DNA from: Symsagittifera roscoffensis
Lineage: Eukaryota; Xenacoelomorpha; Acoela; Convolutidae
Direction of reading: 5' to 3'
NCBI RefSeq assembly: GCF_963678635.1
Contig: NC_087063.1
Coordinates: forward strand, 23,256,701 to 23,320,700
DNA length: 64,000 bases
Below the pieces are notes generated by a model. The model worked only from the letters and a program-made list of their open reading frames with translations. It searched no databases and was not told where the DNA came from. Each line of letters opens with the position of its first letter. Within the stretch, counting starts at the first letter, position 1. This document shows positions 44,334-56,035 of the stretch, one piece after another. Made by a program: the position numbers and the translations under genes.

Positions 44334-45847
44334 TTGAATTTCAAATATAAAGCTTGAAGGACAACCATTGCTCCCTTTATCGCCTTGTCCATGTAGTTCT
44401 CGATTGAACTATTAAAAGACCTGGGTGATTAAATTAATCTAAGAGTTTGGACTTTTTTGCGTTGAACACTAAAGGTGACTATTTCGAATCCACTTCCTAA
44501 ACCCACCATTTTTTTTAAAAAAAAAGAATACATTGCATAGAATTCATTTTTGGTATATTTGGTGCTTTTCTTAGTTTTTATTGGCTATCAAATTTTAAGT
44601 GCCAGGGAGTGTTTTTTTGTAAATTAGATGCATCTCTTGTCAAGTTCAGATGATTTCATCATTTCGGTTCAACGAAAGTGTTGCAACCAAAGAACTTCCC
44701 TTAGTGCTCACTAGCTTTGAAATTGGATAGGCTGTACCATCTATTTTGAATAGACAGAGCACGGTAATTGAATGAGGCATAGAATTTAGTTTCCAAATTT
44801 ATCAAGTTCTAATTGCAGGTTTTTTTCAATAACTTGAAAGTCATTATTCATTTAAAAGAACTCTAATCAAGGCGTTTTCCCTTTGACAAGACGGACGATA
44901 TTAGATACACTTCAACCGTGGTAGAAGTGCTATTGGTGATATAAGACGAAACACGCATTAATTATCTCGAGTAGAAGTAAACTCTACCTTTTATAAGCAA
45001 ATATTTTCACGGGTTAACGAATGTGAATCGAGAAAAGTAAGTGGTTCAAACCAATTGAAAATGGAAACTGGATTAATAATATAACCCTTTAGAGCCGTCT
45101 TTTCACTTACACTTACACTGAATAATCTTACACTTACTCTTAATCTTGCATTTAAACACCTGAAGTCTTATTCGTTTAACAGCTATCAAAGCCATATTCG
45201 TTATTTATTTATGCAAGCTCTTTCGCACTCATTAGCAAAATTGCCAATTGTAAAAAAATCCCTATTAAATTGCTCTTTTGATCGCAGACTAAATCATCAT
45301 GCTTGACTGAAGAAATTTTTCGGATGGCCGACTTTATAGATAACTCAGAAGGCGCGTTGGGTGCAAATTTGTACTTAATTTGAATTTTGAGAAGAAAGAA
45401 AGCATTTACAAGTACAAGGGGAAAGAAAGCATTTTGTGTTTGAAGTACACGGGGAATGTGAAATTTGGCCCTTGATTCGCGCAGTATTTGTTTAATTATG
45501 TTTTTTCTCTCCATTTTTTTGCTTCTGTCGATTCGCTTGTTCCGGATACTGGATTTGTTTTCATTCGTCGAATTTCCATAAACCCTTGTCTTACTATGCT
45601 GTAGGATCTTCAAACTGCGTGTTGAAGGTCCATTAGACAATCTTTGCCGTTCTCAACGTACCGCTGTTTACACAAGCAAAGCTTGTGTTATAGTATGAAC
45701 TATCTTTTTTTTCCAACCTAAGTCGCAAATATTGTTGCCACGCAAATATTGTTGCGATAAATTGTTTTCATTTTGAAAGTGTTCATCTTGATCAATAACC
45801 AGCAATTAAGTACAGCCAATGCTAAGGATATTAAAACCGACTATTAT
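44334..45847. other. no supported gene
   Basis: The 143-codon minus-strand frame at 45209-45640 is basic and has no recognisable domain or splice context. A SINE-leader-like fragment (CCTAAGTCGCAAATATTG) is near 45717. Confidence 0.35.
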
Positions 45848-46080
45848 TGCTCCGACTTTCGTAACGAAAGTAACGGAATATTTGTGCTCGGGTGGTTTTT
45901 TTTTCTTCAGACAAATTTCGACATTTTAACTAGCCATTTATGACGGAATTTTTTTGTAAATATTATTCGAAAGCTATTGTTGTACTGAGCTTAAATTTGG
46001 AAAGATATTTTACCTGTAATCATTTTTCGTAAAGTTGTGGGGGTTAAAAAAAAATTGTCATTTTGGCCTATTTGGGACAA
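45848..46080 (+). repeat. TIR family A left end
   Basis: CTCCGACTTTCGTAACGAAA, GTGCTCGGGTGGTTTTTTTT and ACAAATTTCGACATTTTAAC. No matching right end nearby. Confidence 0.6.
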
Positions 46081-47105
46081 TTAACAAAAAAATCTCAAAT
46101 TAAAAAAATTCATTTTATTTTTATTATATTTAATTTTTTCAAATTATTACTGCTCCATAGACTGCTCTATAAATTGAGGCATGTTAGTTTGTCTTTTTTT
46201 TGAAATTGACTGGTACTGCTAATTTTTTAGACTCAAAGTTCTACTCATTCAGTTTTTCCCAGTAGCGTTATCGGTCATTCGCCTCTGTGTTAAATTTCGA
46301 CTACTAGCTTCGTGCGTTTTTCTGCTGTTGTTTGGGGGCTCTCTTCACAATCTTATCACGTTTTGAGGCTTGTTTTTAGACAGCATTTTACCTAAAATTT
46401 TCGTTTAGCTTTAGTTAAGAGAGCACCAAATAAAAAACTTAAATTATTATGGGGACAATCGTTGTATAAAAATCGTAAAAGAGGATGGAAAATGGATCTT
46501 TTGGCGTGAGATTGGTATCATGCCATAATCAACTGAATACGATTATGGTCGTATTTTTTCATTGCAACTTCAGCACAATTGAATTCGCACGTTGCTAAAC
46601 TTCATTTCTATTAATAGTACGAATTAGATATTTTATCAATTAAATGATCTTATGGCATATATCTCAAATATAAAAACGGGACAGGCTTGTATGAACAAGA
46701 AGTGAATGCCGTTTAATTTTTAATCATTTTCGAACATTATTATTAAACTATAGAATTCAAGACCACCCATAAAGTTTCCTAGAAGAAAAACAATTTTTTT
46801 TCCATCAAATTTACCAGTACTTGTTTAAGAATCAGTCCTATGCTGTCAAACTTTAGGTTAAGGACAAACTGCAATTGCGGTTTTTGGAGAGATTTTGATG
46901 CCATTTGGGAAATTGCCAATCAAACTAAGTGCAATTAAATTCAGAAAGGGAAGAAGTTATATCAGAGAAGTTATGTCCGAGAGAAAACGACAAAACGAAG
47001 AAAATATTTGTTCTTTTTTTAGTTGATAACTAAAATTACAACTAATGTGCCTCATGACTGTAGAAAAAAATGTCTGTCATAAGTTTGATATGATAATTAA
47101 TTCAT
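46081..47105. other. last anillin intron, no feature seen
   Basis: AT-rich; no repeat family member recognised. Confidence 0.45.
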
Positions 47106-47340
47106 TTTAGCAGTGACGTGCGCAGAATTTTTCTAGGGGTTTCGGAAAATTTTAATTTTGTCGACCTTTTTTTTTAGTTCGACCAATTTGGTTTTCCGAA
47201 CTCTCCAAAAACTCTATTAGGACCCTATTTTTAAAAACAAATTTCAGCAGTGTCGTGTGTTAAGCACCGCCTGCACACACGAAAAAATCCCCCTCCAAAG
47301 TTAGCCTAGGTTCATTCTCCTAGGTGTGATGCTTCTTATT
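47106..47340 (-). repeat. diverged hAT-type MITE
   Basis: CAGTGACGTGCGCAGAATTT at the left and the family interior TTTTGTCGACC, AATTTGGTTTTCCGAACTC. The right end is unclear. Confidence 0.5.
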
Positions 47341-47477
47341 TTATTTTCCTTAGTGCCATCATTATGTATGCAAAAGTGAAGCATAACGGAAACAGTAATT
47401 GATCTGGTGTCAGATGGTAATTGTAACGCGTATTTCGGGAAGGGATTTCTGCCATATTAGGTTTCTATCCGTTTTAG

Positions 47478-47574
47478 ACAGCTGCTGTGCACGGACTCGA
47501 AGGAATCGAAACTAGAGTGGATTCGAAATTTAGAAATCGTCATTCTTAATCTGAAGACCTGGTCTCAATCGTGA
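47478..47574 (+). CDS. ANLN: anillin, last exon (PH C-terminal helix and stop)
   Basis: The acceptor is tctatccgttttag. The first base completes the split Arg codon, then comes QLLCTDSKESKLEWIRNLE, IVILNLKTWSQS and a TGA stop at 47572-47574. This is the last strand and C-terminal helix of a PH domain, with the invariant Trp in KLEWI. It matches the anillin C-terminus (family: ADTKEERDLWMQKL...IRLW). The vertebrate protein continues about ten residues further; this one stops soon after the Trp. I see no AATAAA in the next 300 bases, only ATTAAA near 47664 and 47830, so the poly(A) site is uncertain. Confidence 0.88.
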
Positions 47575-48114
47575 ACTCCCCTGAGATGATGATGATATAC
47601 TAGCTTCAATTTATTAATTTCAATTCTTGCCATCGTAACTGAAAAGATGAAGGCAACGAAAGATTAAAACAGCCATTAATTGAAAACTTTGAAATTGTTT
47701 TTGCTTCAAGTTTGCAGTTTTGTGTGATTAATAGATTTTATCGTTGAGTGAGTTGATGCTCCAATTTTTGAAGTTTGTCGATTTACATTAATTTTAATTA
47801 TTGTTATTGTCCATTTGTGAAACTTTGGGAATTAAACCTTTTTAAGCATTGATCTCACCTTGAAAGAAATGAGCAGATTATTTTAGTTTTTCGCTAAATA
47901 GGGATGTTTTTTTGGGGTTTCATTAGAGCTTGAAGACCAAAATGGTCACCTTAAGATGGTGTCAACCAAAACCTTCATAATCTACAAATTTCATTCTCAC
48001 TAACGCGCCATCTTTGGGAACGATTGAAATTCGACTCCCAAAAAAATGAAATTGATAAATTAAGACCAATTAGCAGATGTGTTCTCAATAGGTATTGTAA
48101 TTACTTGGGGCAAA
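47575..48114 (+). other. anillin 3' UTR and downstream
   Basis: Follows the anillin stop. ATTAAA near 47664 and 47830 are the only poly(A)-signal-like hexamers I see. Confidence 0.4.
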
Positions 48115-48430
48115 CAGGGGCGTATATAGGGGGATGTGGCACCCTTTCCTCCTCAGAAATTTGACCCAAAGGGGCCACCTTTGATTCTATTTTATGATAT
48201 CCATTTTTAGCCGATTAACCGTAAAGTTTTACCACCGGCGCTTTCGCCGCCAAAATATACTAATTGTGAAGGAACCTGAATAAGACAAAACCAAAGTTTT
48301 TGTCTATAACTTGCCCAAAGAAAGGTCTTTTGTGCAAAAAGAGATCTCGCATAATCAGTTTCATGAGCCTGAAAAGATCGATAAAATTATTTGTAGTCCT
48401 CGCGCAAAAATTGTAGATCCGCCCGGGGTC
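48115..48430 (+). mobile_element. hAT-type MITE
   Basis: Left end CAGGGGCGTATATAGGGGG; interior GGCGCTTTCGCCGCCAAAAT; right end GTAGATCCGCCCGG. Flanking octamers ggggcaaa and gggtcgaa agree at six of eight positions. Confidence 0.6.
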
Positions 48431-49172
48431 GAAAGTTCAATTTTAGTATGACAAGGTTTATTTCGTATTTCAAAAGTGAAATTCGAATGTGTGAGGGGGT
48501 GGAGTGGGGGGATGTGTGAAAAGAGCCTGAAAGGATTGCGAAAAAACGCTTGTTCATAGCTGGCACTAATTAGTTGCTTCCAAAGGGAATACATACAGGT
48601 AAGCGCAGATTTCGTTTGACAGGTGGTAAATCGAGATGAGGCTAACGCTGAAAAATGTCTCCGCGTGCTAATTAGTATAGAATTCTCCGATCTATTACCG
48701 GTAGTTTCTAACGTTCAGGGATTTCCTGCACCATTTCATGTGGCTTTCTATTAAAAACCACTGAAACAAAGTCAAAGTTAACTTTTCTGTGAATAGTTTT
48801 GTCAGTTCACCCCTATAGAGGAATCACAACGGCTGAACCAAACGGATGAGTATCGAACCTCGTAACGAATCCCAACTGTTCACTTTATCGGATTGTCAAA
48901 TAAATCCATGGACATAATTACAATCGACCAATAGGTCGAACAAAAAAGCCGTGAGCAGGGGGTGAATGTAGTTTTTTTTTCAACACTGAGAAGCTAATTT
49001 TCCCAATGATTGCAAGTTTTGCTTATGCAAGTTTTTGAATAAAAAAATCACCTTTTTGACGCGTTAAGCCTCGATTTAGGTGTGCATTTGCGTCGAAGGC
49101 GTCTTAAAAAAATTGAAAGTTGGTTGCCCAAAAATGAGTGCCGTAAAATAGTATCACATGGAGTTCCCTATG
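48431..49172. other. no gene seen
   Basis: Moderately AT-rich; no exon, repeat or RNA gene recognised. Confidence 0.4.
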
Positions 49173-49180
49173 AGTCATCA

Positions 49181-49518
49181 CAGGGGAGGCTCTAGGGTTT
49201 TCTCGAGGCAAAATTCTGTCGACTTTTTTTAGGCTGATCAAATTGATTTTTCGAGCTCTTCCAAAACACTAATAAATCCCTGTTTTGGCCAAATTTTGTG
49301 CGCCGCAGGCAAAATTTAAAAAAAAACTGGCATAAAAAGGCGTTTTTAGGCACTTTTTGAAAAAATTTGACGAAAAAATCTCGTTTTTTTTACGCATGCG
49401 CCCCCCCCCTCAATATTTTTAGGGTCCGTCACCAAAAATGGATATTTCGAAATGGTTCAAAAGGGGGAACCTTTGGGTCGGCAGGGGGTCGAATCTGCCG
49501 GCCCTAAATCCGCCCCTG
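49181..49518 (-). mobile_element. hAT-type MITE with 8-bp target duplication
   Basis: Ends CAGGGGAGGCTCTAGGG and CCCTAAATCCGCCCCTG are imperfect TIRs. Flanks agtcatca (49173-49180) and ggtcatca (49519-49526) are an 8-bp duplication with one mismatch, the hAT hallmark. 338 bp with no coding, so it depends on a transposase from elsewhere. Confidence 0.88.
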
Positions 49519-49526
49519 GGTCATCA

Positions 49527-50749
49527 ACATCATCATCATCATTATCGATAGTTAAAGACATTGATCAGATAATCGACGATGGGTGATTTCTAATTAATTC
49601 CTGAAATAACTAAGGCTGCCATCTCAGAGTTCCATAGAAGTTGCAAAAATTACGGGCCAATTTGGAAATGCTACTAAAAAAGATGATAAATTGATACTTT
49701 GTTTTTGCTCAAACACCATTTGAAGTTTGTTTTTGTTGTAACGAAATTATTTTGCATTTAGCGAGGAAATATAATGATAATCGGCCGTGTTTTTGTAGCA
49801 TCAATTCGTAGCTCTTTCTAGAAATGGAATGAGTGTCCAGATGACGTACGTCATATATAAAGTTTGTTTCAATTCTTCGAAATTTCTCCACCATACTTTG
49901 ATTTTCAAGCTAAATTACAGTTATTCCCTCTACCCCACATTTGATATTCAATTTTGAAAAAGTAATTTAGCGTTGTCATAAAGTAATAAAATTTTGCATG
50001 GCTAGAAAACTAGCCCTTTGAACAGCTTTTTGTTCATAGTTTTCACCGTAACATTATACTTTTAGCCATTATAAGACGTTGAACTACTAAGAAAAAAATT
50101 CAAAATGAGAGAGGGACTTTGAAAAAAGCCCAAGTTACATCATTTTAACGTTTTCTTAATTCTAAGATCTAGATTACGCTTGTCTAGCTTTCTGCTATGT
50201 CATCAATGAGGTTTTTCACCCTTACGATTAGCAAGGGTACTGCAATTGGGTACTAGACTTTTTTCCAGTAAAAAAAATTTAGGCACAGAATGTTCAAATG
50301 TGTATAAATGGTAAGTTTCGGATATGCTCAACTTCAGACATGCTCAATATCTTGAAAATTCGAATAAAACTACCTTCATTTAGGTAGTAATAGGTGTAGT
50401 CGTAGTCTGTTTCCGACGTTCATTTGTTTTCAAATCATTTTCTCGAAAAAATGTTCATATTTTTCGGATTCGTGGTTTTCGGCCTAGTTTCCGTCGGTCC
50501 ATTTCACGATTTTTTAAAAATGATTTTTTTTATTTGCTAATGTTTTTTTGGCTTTTTTTGCTAAGCATGGATTTTATATAATTTATGATTTTTATGAGCT
50601 TATATTTTCTGGCATAATGACCTTATTTTGCTTTGTTTCGAGAACAAAAGTTTCTGCTGAACAAAATCAGGTATTATTACATATGCGAGAGCAAGTGTCT
50701 TGAAATCGGGAACAAAACTTTTTCCAGTAAACAACTTCCGGTTCCTTCT
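49527..50749. other. no gene seen
   Basis: AT-rich with a short CATCATCATCATT run. No supported feature. Confidence 0.4.
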
Positions 50750-50835
50750 CATTTTGCCTAGAGCTAACGCCGTCGCCTTTGTAGCCTAAGGTCTTGGGGT
50801 CGACTTTCGCCCGGACCTTGTTTTTTTTCGGTATA
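50750..50835 (+). repeat. tRNA-like SINE head
   Basis: GAGCTAACGCCGTCGCC, then GGTCTTGGGGTCGACTTTCG resembling an A-to-B-box spacing. A tail-like GTGCGAGGCTCAACTTCGCC lies at 51367-51386, possibly from the same insertion. Confidence 0.4.
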
Positions 50836-52717
50836 TATGCAATTGAAAAAAAATGGTAAAAATTGAATTGTTGGACAACCGTTTTTCTGCTAAAATTTTG
50901 TCGTCTTAGTTGTCCTGTAAACAGTTTTCAATGCAAGTGCAAAAGTTGTTCTTTTTAGGTCCAGAGAGTCGGACTTGAAACTTTAAAAAAAATTAAATCA
51001 ACTCGGTTTTCGGCTCAACATGCATCTGCTCAAAAATTGTCAGCTTAGTTACCACATCACTGATTTTTTTTCTTATGCTGTAGGCAAATTCTTTTGTAGT
51101 TGAAAGTGCAAGTGTTGTTGATTTTAGTCTCAGGTGGAACTTAAAAATGAAATCATAATTTTTCTGTTCAAAGATTGCCCGCTTTATTTTTTCTTTGCAA
51201 GTTTTGTGTCCGTTGCTAATTTTATTTTCAAATTGCTTACATGTTAGCCTAGAATGAACTTCTATCAGGAAATACGAAAATTTAAATTTTGGTGGAACTA
51301 GTTTTTTTTAACGCTTTCCATTTTTTTGACTTCTTATGTTTGTTACTTTTGCGTTTAATCGCAAAAGGTGCGAGGCTCAACTTCGCCTCTGTGTTATATG
51401 TTGCTTTTTTTTTAGAAATATCTAATGACCCAAATAGAAGGCGAGTGGGTGGATGCAAACGCTGCTGCCAGCTTCCGAAATAAAGGTAATTCCATTAAAC
51501 TGTGGAGTTGAGCTTTGTTGAGACAGTGATAACGTCACTTCAGAATCAAAAGACAGCCCAGTGCTCTAATTTACAGAGGAGATTTTTCACTGAATTAACT
51601 TCGTTGAATCATAAAATACAGAAGAAAAAAAATGCTACGAACAAAACTACCACGGAGTTAGGACACCCATAACTAAAATAGTTATCATTCTAAGATTATT
51701 GTTCGTTTGACGGCTTTGTGAACGTAATATATTTTGATTTTCGATCCATTAATTCACTTTTGTTTGATGCGCTGTAATTCAGAAGGAATCGTGGACGCTG
51801 CTGAATTTCTTCCCGTAAAAATTAGGTTATCCGTAGAGTTTTCACACAGCATACGGGGTTCAGGTTGAGCAGACAATCTTATTGAGGCCCCAACGTTATT
51901 TGAACTGTCATAGAAACATTGAAAATTTCAAGTGCTGAGTATTTTAGATGGCATTTTTTTTATCTCCACTATTTCATTTATTCGTGAGGAGTAAAGGGAC
52001 CACATCATAATTAGTACGGTACGTTTCACCCTCACATATTTGGTTCCAGCTTTATTACAAGACTGGGCGTGAGTACGTAAAAGACTATCTTTTTTGAACA
52101 TTACTTGAACTATTGGCACAGGTCAAAAAGCTTAAATCAGCGCCTTCCCCTATCGGAATTGGCAACGCCGTAGGCTCAAATGGCCCGTTAGTGCAAAGAT
52201 TTACATGGACACGCTTTTTTTAACACAAATCGTTATCTCTAATCCTGATCAATATCTAGTCTGAATTAATGGACTCCAGATAGGCAATCTCTTAATAAGA
52301 TAAACTTCCGCATACTGATCAACAAATCAAATCAGGGAAAGTGAAAAAGATTTGTTAATCTGGGTCGTTTTCGATTGCATCAATGCATTTGAAAAATAAA
52401 TCTGGTATCAAACGCTCTAACTATTGTGAAGCGTACTGCGTAATTTCAAATAATTTCCAAATATAATCTGAAGTTTTACTCAATTTTGGCAAGCGAAATA
52501 AATATTAAAAATTACAAAACGGCGCTTTGGTGAAGCAAAAAATCCTCGCTTTACTTGAAAAATAGACCATAACCTCAACCAAAGAGCGTAATCTAAAAAT
52601 CTTATCTAATATAATTTTATGAAAAGAGCGTAAATTATACCAGGGCAAATCGAGGAGTTTCTTGTTAGTGGTTCTTTGAAAATTTTTCAAAAACTTAGCT
52701 AACCTGTTTTTAAGAAT
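50836..52717. other. no supported gene
   Basis: AT-rich; only the SINE tail at 51367. Short open frames show no domain. Confidence 0.35.
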
Positions 52718-54003
52718 CAATGAACGTAGTTCAGACTCATCCAAAATTTTTCCAAAAATGCTCTGAAAACAAAAGAAGCGCATTCATAATTATAAAAGCA
52801 CATATGAATGCCGTCAGGTATATATGCGCTTTTTGAGTTCAATTCAAGTTCATTTGCTGGGCAAAATGAAATCTCCAATTATAAACACGAATATGCCGTA
52901 AAAAAAACGTCATCGATCTCTATTTAAATTTTCAATTACGCTAACGAGCAGCTAGTGTTTTAGTGTGAATCTTCTTTTTTTTCTAGTTAACTCGTAAATA
53001 AAAGTTTTCATTAAAGGTGTTCACTTCTCTGCCTTTCGCTAGAATCAAGATCTGTACAATTGGAAATTTCATAGCATCTGTCATTTGTTCGCGGCTTTAT
53101 CTGTGGCTAGTGTTTCGGAAGGACTAAGCGTCCGTGGATGAGTGGTTAGTGCGTTAGCCTCAGAATCTCTAGGTTGCAGTAGGTCGTAGGTTCAAGTCCA
53201 AGAAAGTGTACTAATTCGAGGCTTATTTTTACTTTTTCTTAAAGTTCTCTTTAGAACTCTAGAACTGCTTTTTGTCGTGCTCGCTAGTGTTTGCCTCTGT
53301 TTTAATTTCAAGATTTCCCAGCGGAATGAAAACTTTTAGTGATAATCCAGTTTTTTTTTCAAGTTATTTTAATTTCATTATAAAAATTCCAACTATTTGA
53401 AACTCAAAGATCTTTAAGTTGAAAGCTTGTGATACTCAAAGAACTGTAAGTTGAAGCATATGTCTTTTTTGAAAATTGATTTTTTTTTCAAAAACAAGTC
53501 TTTGCGTTTGTTTGCTTTCCTATTTTGTTGTTCCCTTGCTTTCATTGAATCTTTTATTAATATTTAACTGCTCTAACAGGCTAGTATAACAGTAATGATT
53601 GATGTAAAATTGTATTTACAACCACTAAACATAAGCCTGAGAGATAGTCTTGAGACTTTGTATTCTTTTTTTAGACTTCTCTGAGCAAAACAAATCAAAT
53701 TGTTTTCTCAATTTGCGAACTCCGGTTTTCATCGGTACTTGCCAAAAAATTCTCGAAATATACGAGCTTAGTTTTCATAAAAAATAAAGACAAAAGAGGA
53801 AATATGAAAGTTAACGTGTTGGGAAATTACAATAAAAATTCCATCTGTATAATATGTTCAATAGATGTTCATTGTTCAAAATGAAGTTATCGATGAAAAG
53901 GTATTTCTTTCTGTTCAAAGCTGATTTGGAAACTTTCTGGCTAAACTATTTTTTGTTTCTTTGCGTTCATGGACTTTTTCAAACTGTCTGTTGGCTATGT
54001 TTA
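52718..54003 (+). mobile_element. HINE-like element interrupted by a SINE
   Basis: Left end AGAATCAATGAACGTAGTTC at 52718; body to about 52930; resumes at about 53311 with AAGATTTCCCAGCGGAATGA; right end GCGTTCATGGACTTTTTC, AAACTGTCTGTTGG, CTATGTT at about 53963-54001. Confidence 0.65.
52940..53305 (+). repeat. tRNA-derived SINE, fullest copy, nested
   Basis: Leader (AGCTAGTGTTTTAGTGTG) to 53118, tRNA-like head with TGGATGAGTGGTTAGTGCG (A box) and GTAGGTTCAAGTCC (B box, about 53188), body CTAATTCGAGGCTTATTTT, and a tail GCTAGTGTTTGCCTCTG lacking the hairpin. Confidence 0.7.
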
Positions 54004-54110
54004 TATAGTCGACCCACTTGATTTTCCAAATTTTCTCAAAACACTACAAAAAATCTATTTATAATGCAACTTTTCAATAAATTGGCAAAAATTGACGTTT
54101 TGCGGCACTA
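54004..54110 (-). repeat. hAT-type MITE fragment
   Basis: GTCGACCCACTTGATTTTCC and CTCAAAACACTA match the inverse of the hAT MITE interior. It abuts the HINE-like 3' end. Confidence 0.45.
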
Positions 54111-55647
54111 ACAATGCAAACCTTGACGTAAACAGTCCAAAGTGCTTGAGTTTTTGGACTCAAATTATTTTTCAAAGCTACATTATGAGGTCAAACTGTG
54201 CATTTTGTGAATTGCAGGGAAACATTGGCACGAACGTCGGTTACAGTTTCATAATGCTTCATCAACATACAGTTATTTTAAAAATCAACGAGCCAAAAGT
54301 CAAATTTTGTCCAATAAACCAATCATTTTATAAAAAAAATTACTGAACTCTGAGTTGGTTTTTAGTTTGTAGCTGAATAAATTTTCAACTTTTTGGTATC
54401 TTAAAAAAACTGCGAAATGGTATAGTTAAGATTTATAACTTTTCAATAACAATTTTTTAAACTAAAATTTTAAACTTCCTGTGCTGCCAACGAAAATTTT
54501 TCCGCATATAGAGCTTTTCTCAACTAAATTCCGCGACATCATTGACTTCTAACGCCCTAATTAGCATTGGAAAGCACGTTACAATAATGCAAAAAGCCCA
54601 CTAACAAAAATGATTAAAAAGTAGTAAAAAATTGCGGAAAAAATGGCAAATTTAATTGTACGTGAAACTGAAAAGCTTATTATCGTTTTTATTTGTTCTC
54701 TGAAACTCTAATTTTGACGACATAAGTTTTTTAGTTTGCTTAAGTTAATTCGCGTTTTTCCTACTCAGCAATTTTTCTAAAGTTTGTCAATTATTTTACA
54801 ATACCAGAAAACATATATAACAGAATGATGAAAAATTTTAACATCAAAATTAGGCTGCAATAAGAGGAACCCAGGATAAACCTGACGGCCTTTGTCATTG
54901 GTGCGAGAAGAGTCCTGAAGAGGGTACAATTTGTTCGCATCTTTAAAAGTCAGGCGAGAACATTTTTTTCAGTTTTCTTAGACTAATCCGAACTGCTGAA
55001 ATTAGTTGTTTATAAAATAGAATTAAATTTAGGTTGACTTGAACTAAATTGAAATGAACGAGATGCACCTACATGACCGGAGCCTCGGATTTGCTAATAT
55101 TTTTAACTCTTTGTAATTCATCTGTTTTCTTTTTGCTGCTTATTGATCTATTTGAAATTTTAAACTTAGAGGAAGCATTTCAATGGCATACTCCCTAGTG
55201 GAAAGTTTTTTGTGGCAATGGCTGCAAAAATCATTAATATTTCATTAACGTCTGAGCAAATATTAGGGGATTAGTGATGTGAAAGAAATGAAGAGATGAA
55301 TATGACATGTGAACTAATTTTGAAATTTAATTCAAGTGAAAAGTTTGAAATGTCCTGTATTTTACTTGCCAAATTAAATTTGCAATTATTTTTCAATCGC
55401 AAATGATCGTCTAGTTTTATAGCGAAGTTCGAACGAAAAAAGTGTGAAACATATCGTTTCATAGATTTACCAAAAGGTCCTAGCCCAGGAAGTTCGAACC
55501 AAGGCGTAACTTTTTAACTGAACATATTTGAAGGATTTTTGAACCTTCTTGTTTGTTTAAATGGATGTTGCGTTTTATTTTAAATATAAGGAAAATTCTT
55601 GATCTAACATCAACTCGGGCATCGCTGTGGATCTCCAATTTGTATTT
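54111..55647. other. no supported gene; one exon-like island at 54846-54930
   Basis: A GC-richer island after tcaaaattag (AG ending at 54851) reads GTQDKPDGLCHWCEKS and SPEEGTICSHL then stop. The acceptor lacks a pyrimidine tract, so I do not call a gene. Confidence 0.3.
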
Positions 55648-56035
55648 GTTCCGACTGGTTTTAGAGAAACAAGGCTGCTCGTATATCAGGGCAAAACCGT
55701 TAATGTTCGGTCTGTCCCTTAATCCATGTGAAATAGTTTTTTGTTAAAAAATATTGAAAAACTATAAATTTTGGACAATATCAAGGTGTGAAAATTTTAG
55801 TGGTACAAAGTGTACATCAATTAGTCGAGCATGGCCAAAATGGCAATTTCCAAGCTCTAAAATTTAACAAAAAAACGGAGGTAAATTATCTTCTTAAATT
55901 TGATTTCAGGTAGTCGATGTCTTCAATGGGGCATAAAATTTTTTGTTAAACACTGTTTTTTTGATCGCCAAAAAATGACTGAATAAGAAAACACAGCAAG
56001 CATAAATATTCCGTTTTCTTGGAAAGTCAGAACAA
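55648..56035. mobile_element. TIR family A copy, 388 bp, both ends present
   Basis: Starts GTTCCGACTGG and ends TTCTTGGAAAGTCAGAAC; internal head GCTGCTCGTATATCAGGGC and the AGCAAGCATAAATATTCCG block. The next family A left end follows immediately. Confidence 0.65.

Noticed and set aside
45209-45640. 143-codon minus-strand frame
   Set aside because: Low-complexity basic composition, no domain, base composition like the surrounding intron.
51928-52119. Minus-strand frame with a receptor-like RVKRTVLIMMW stretch
   Set aside because: Only one short hydrophobic segment, no splice context and no neighbouring helices.
53125-53210. Working tRNA gene
   Set aside because: Same reasons; embedded in the fullest SINE copy.
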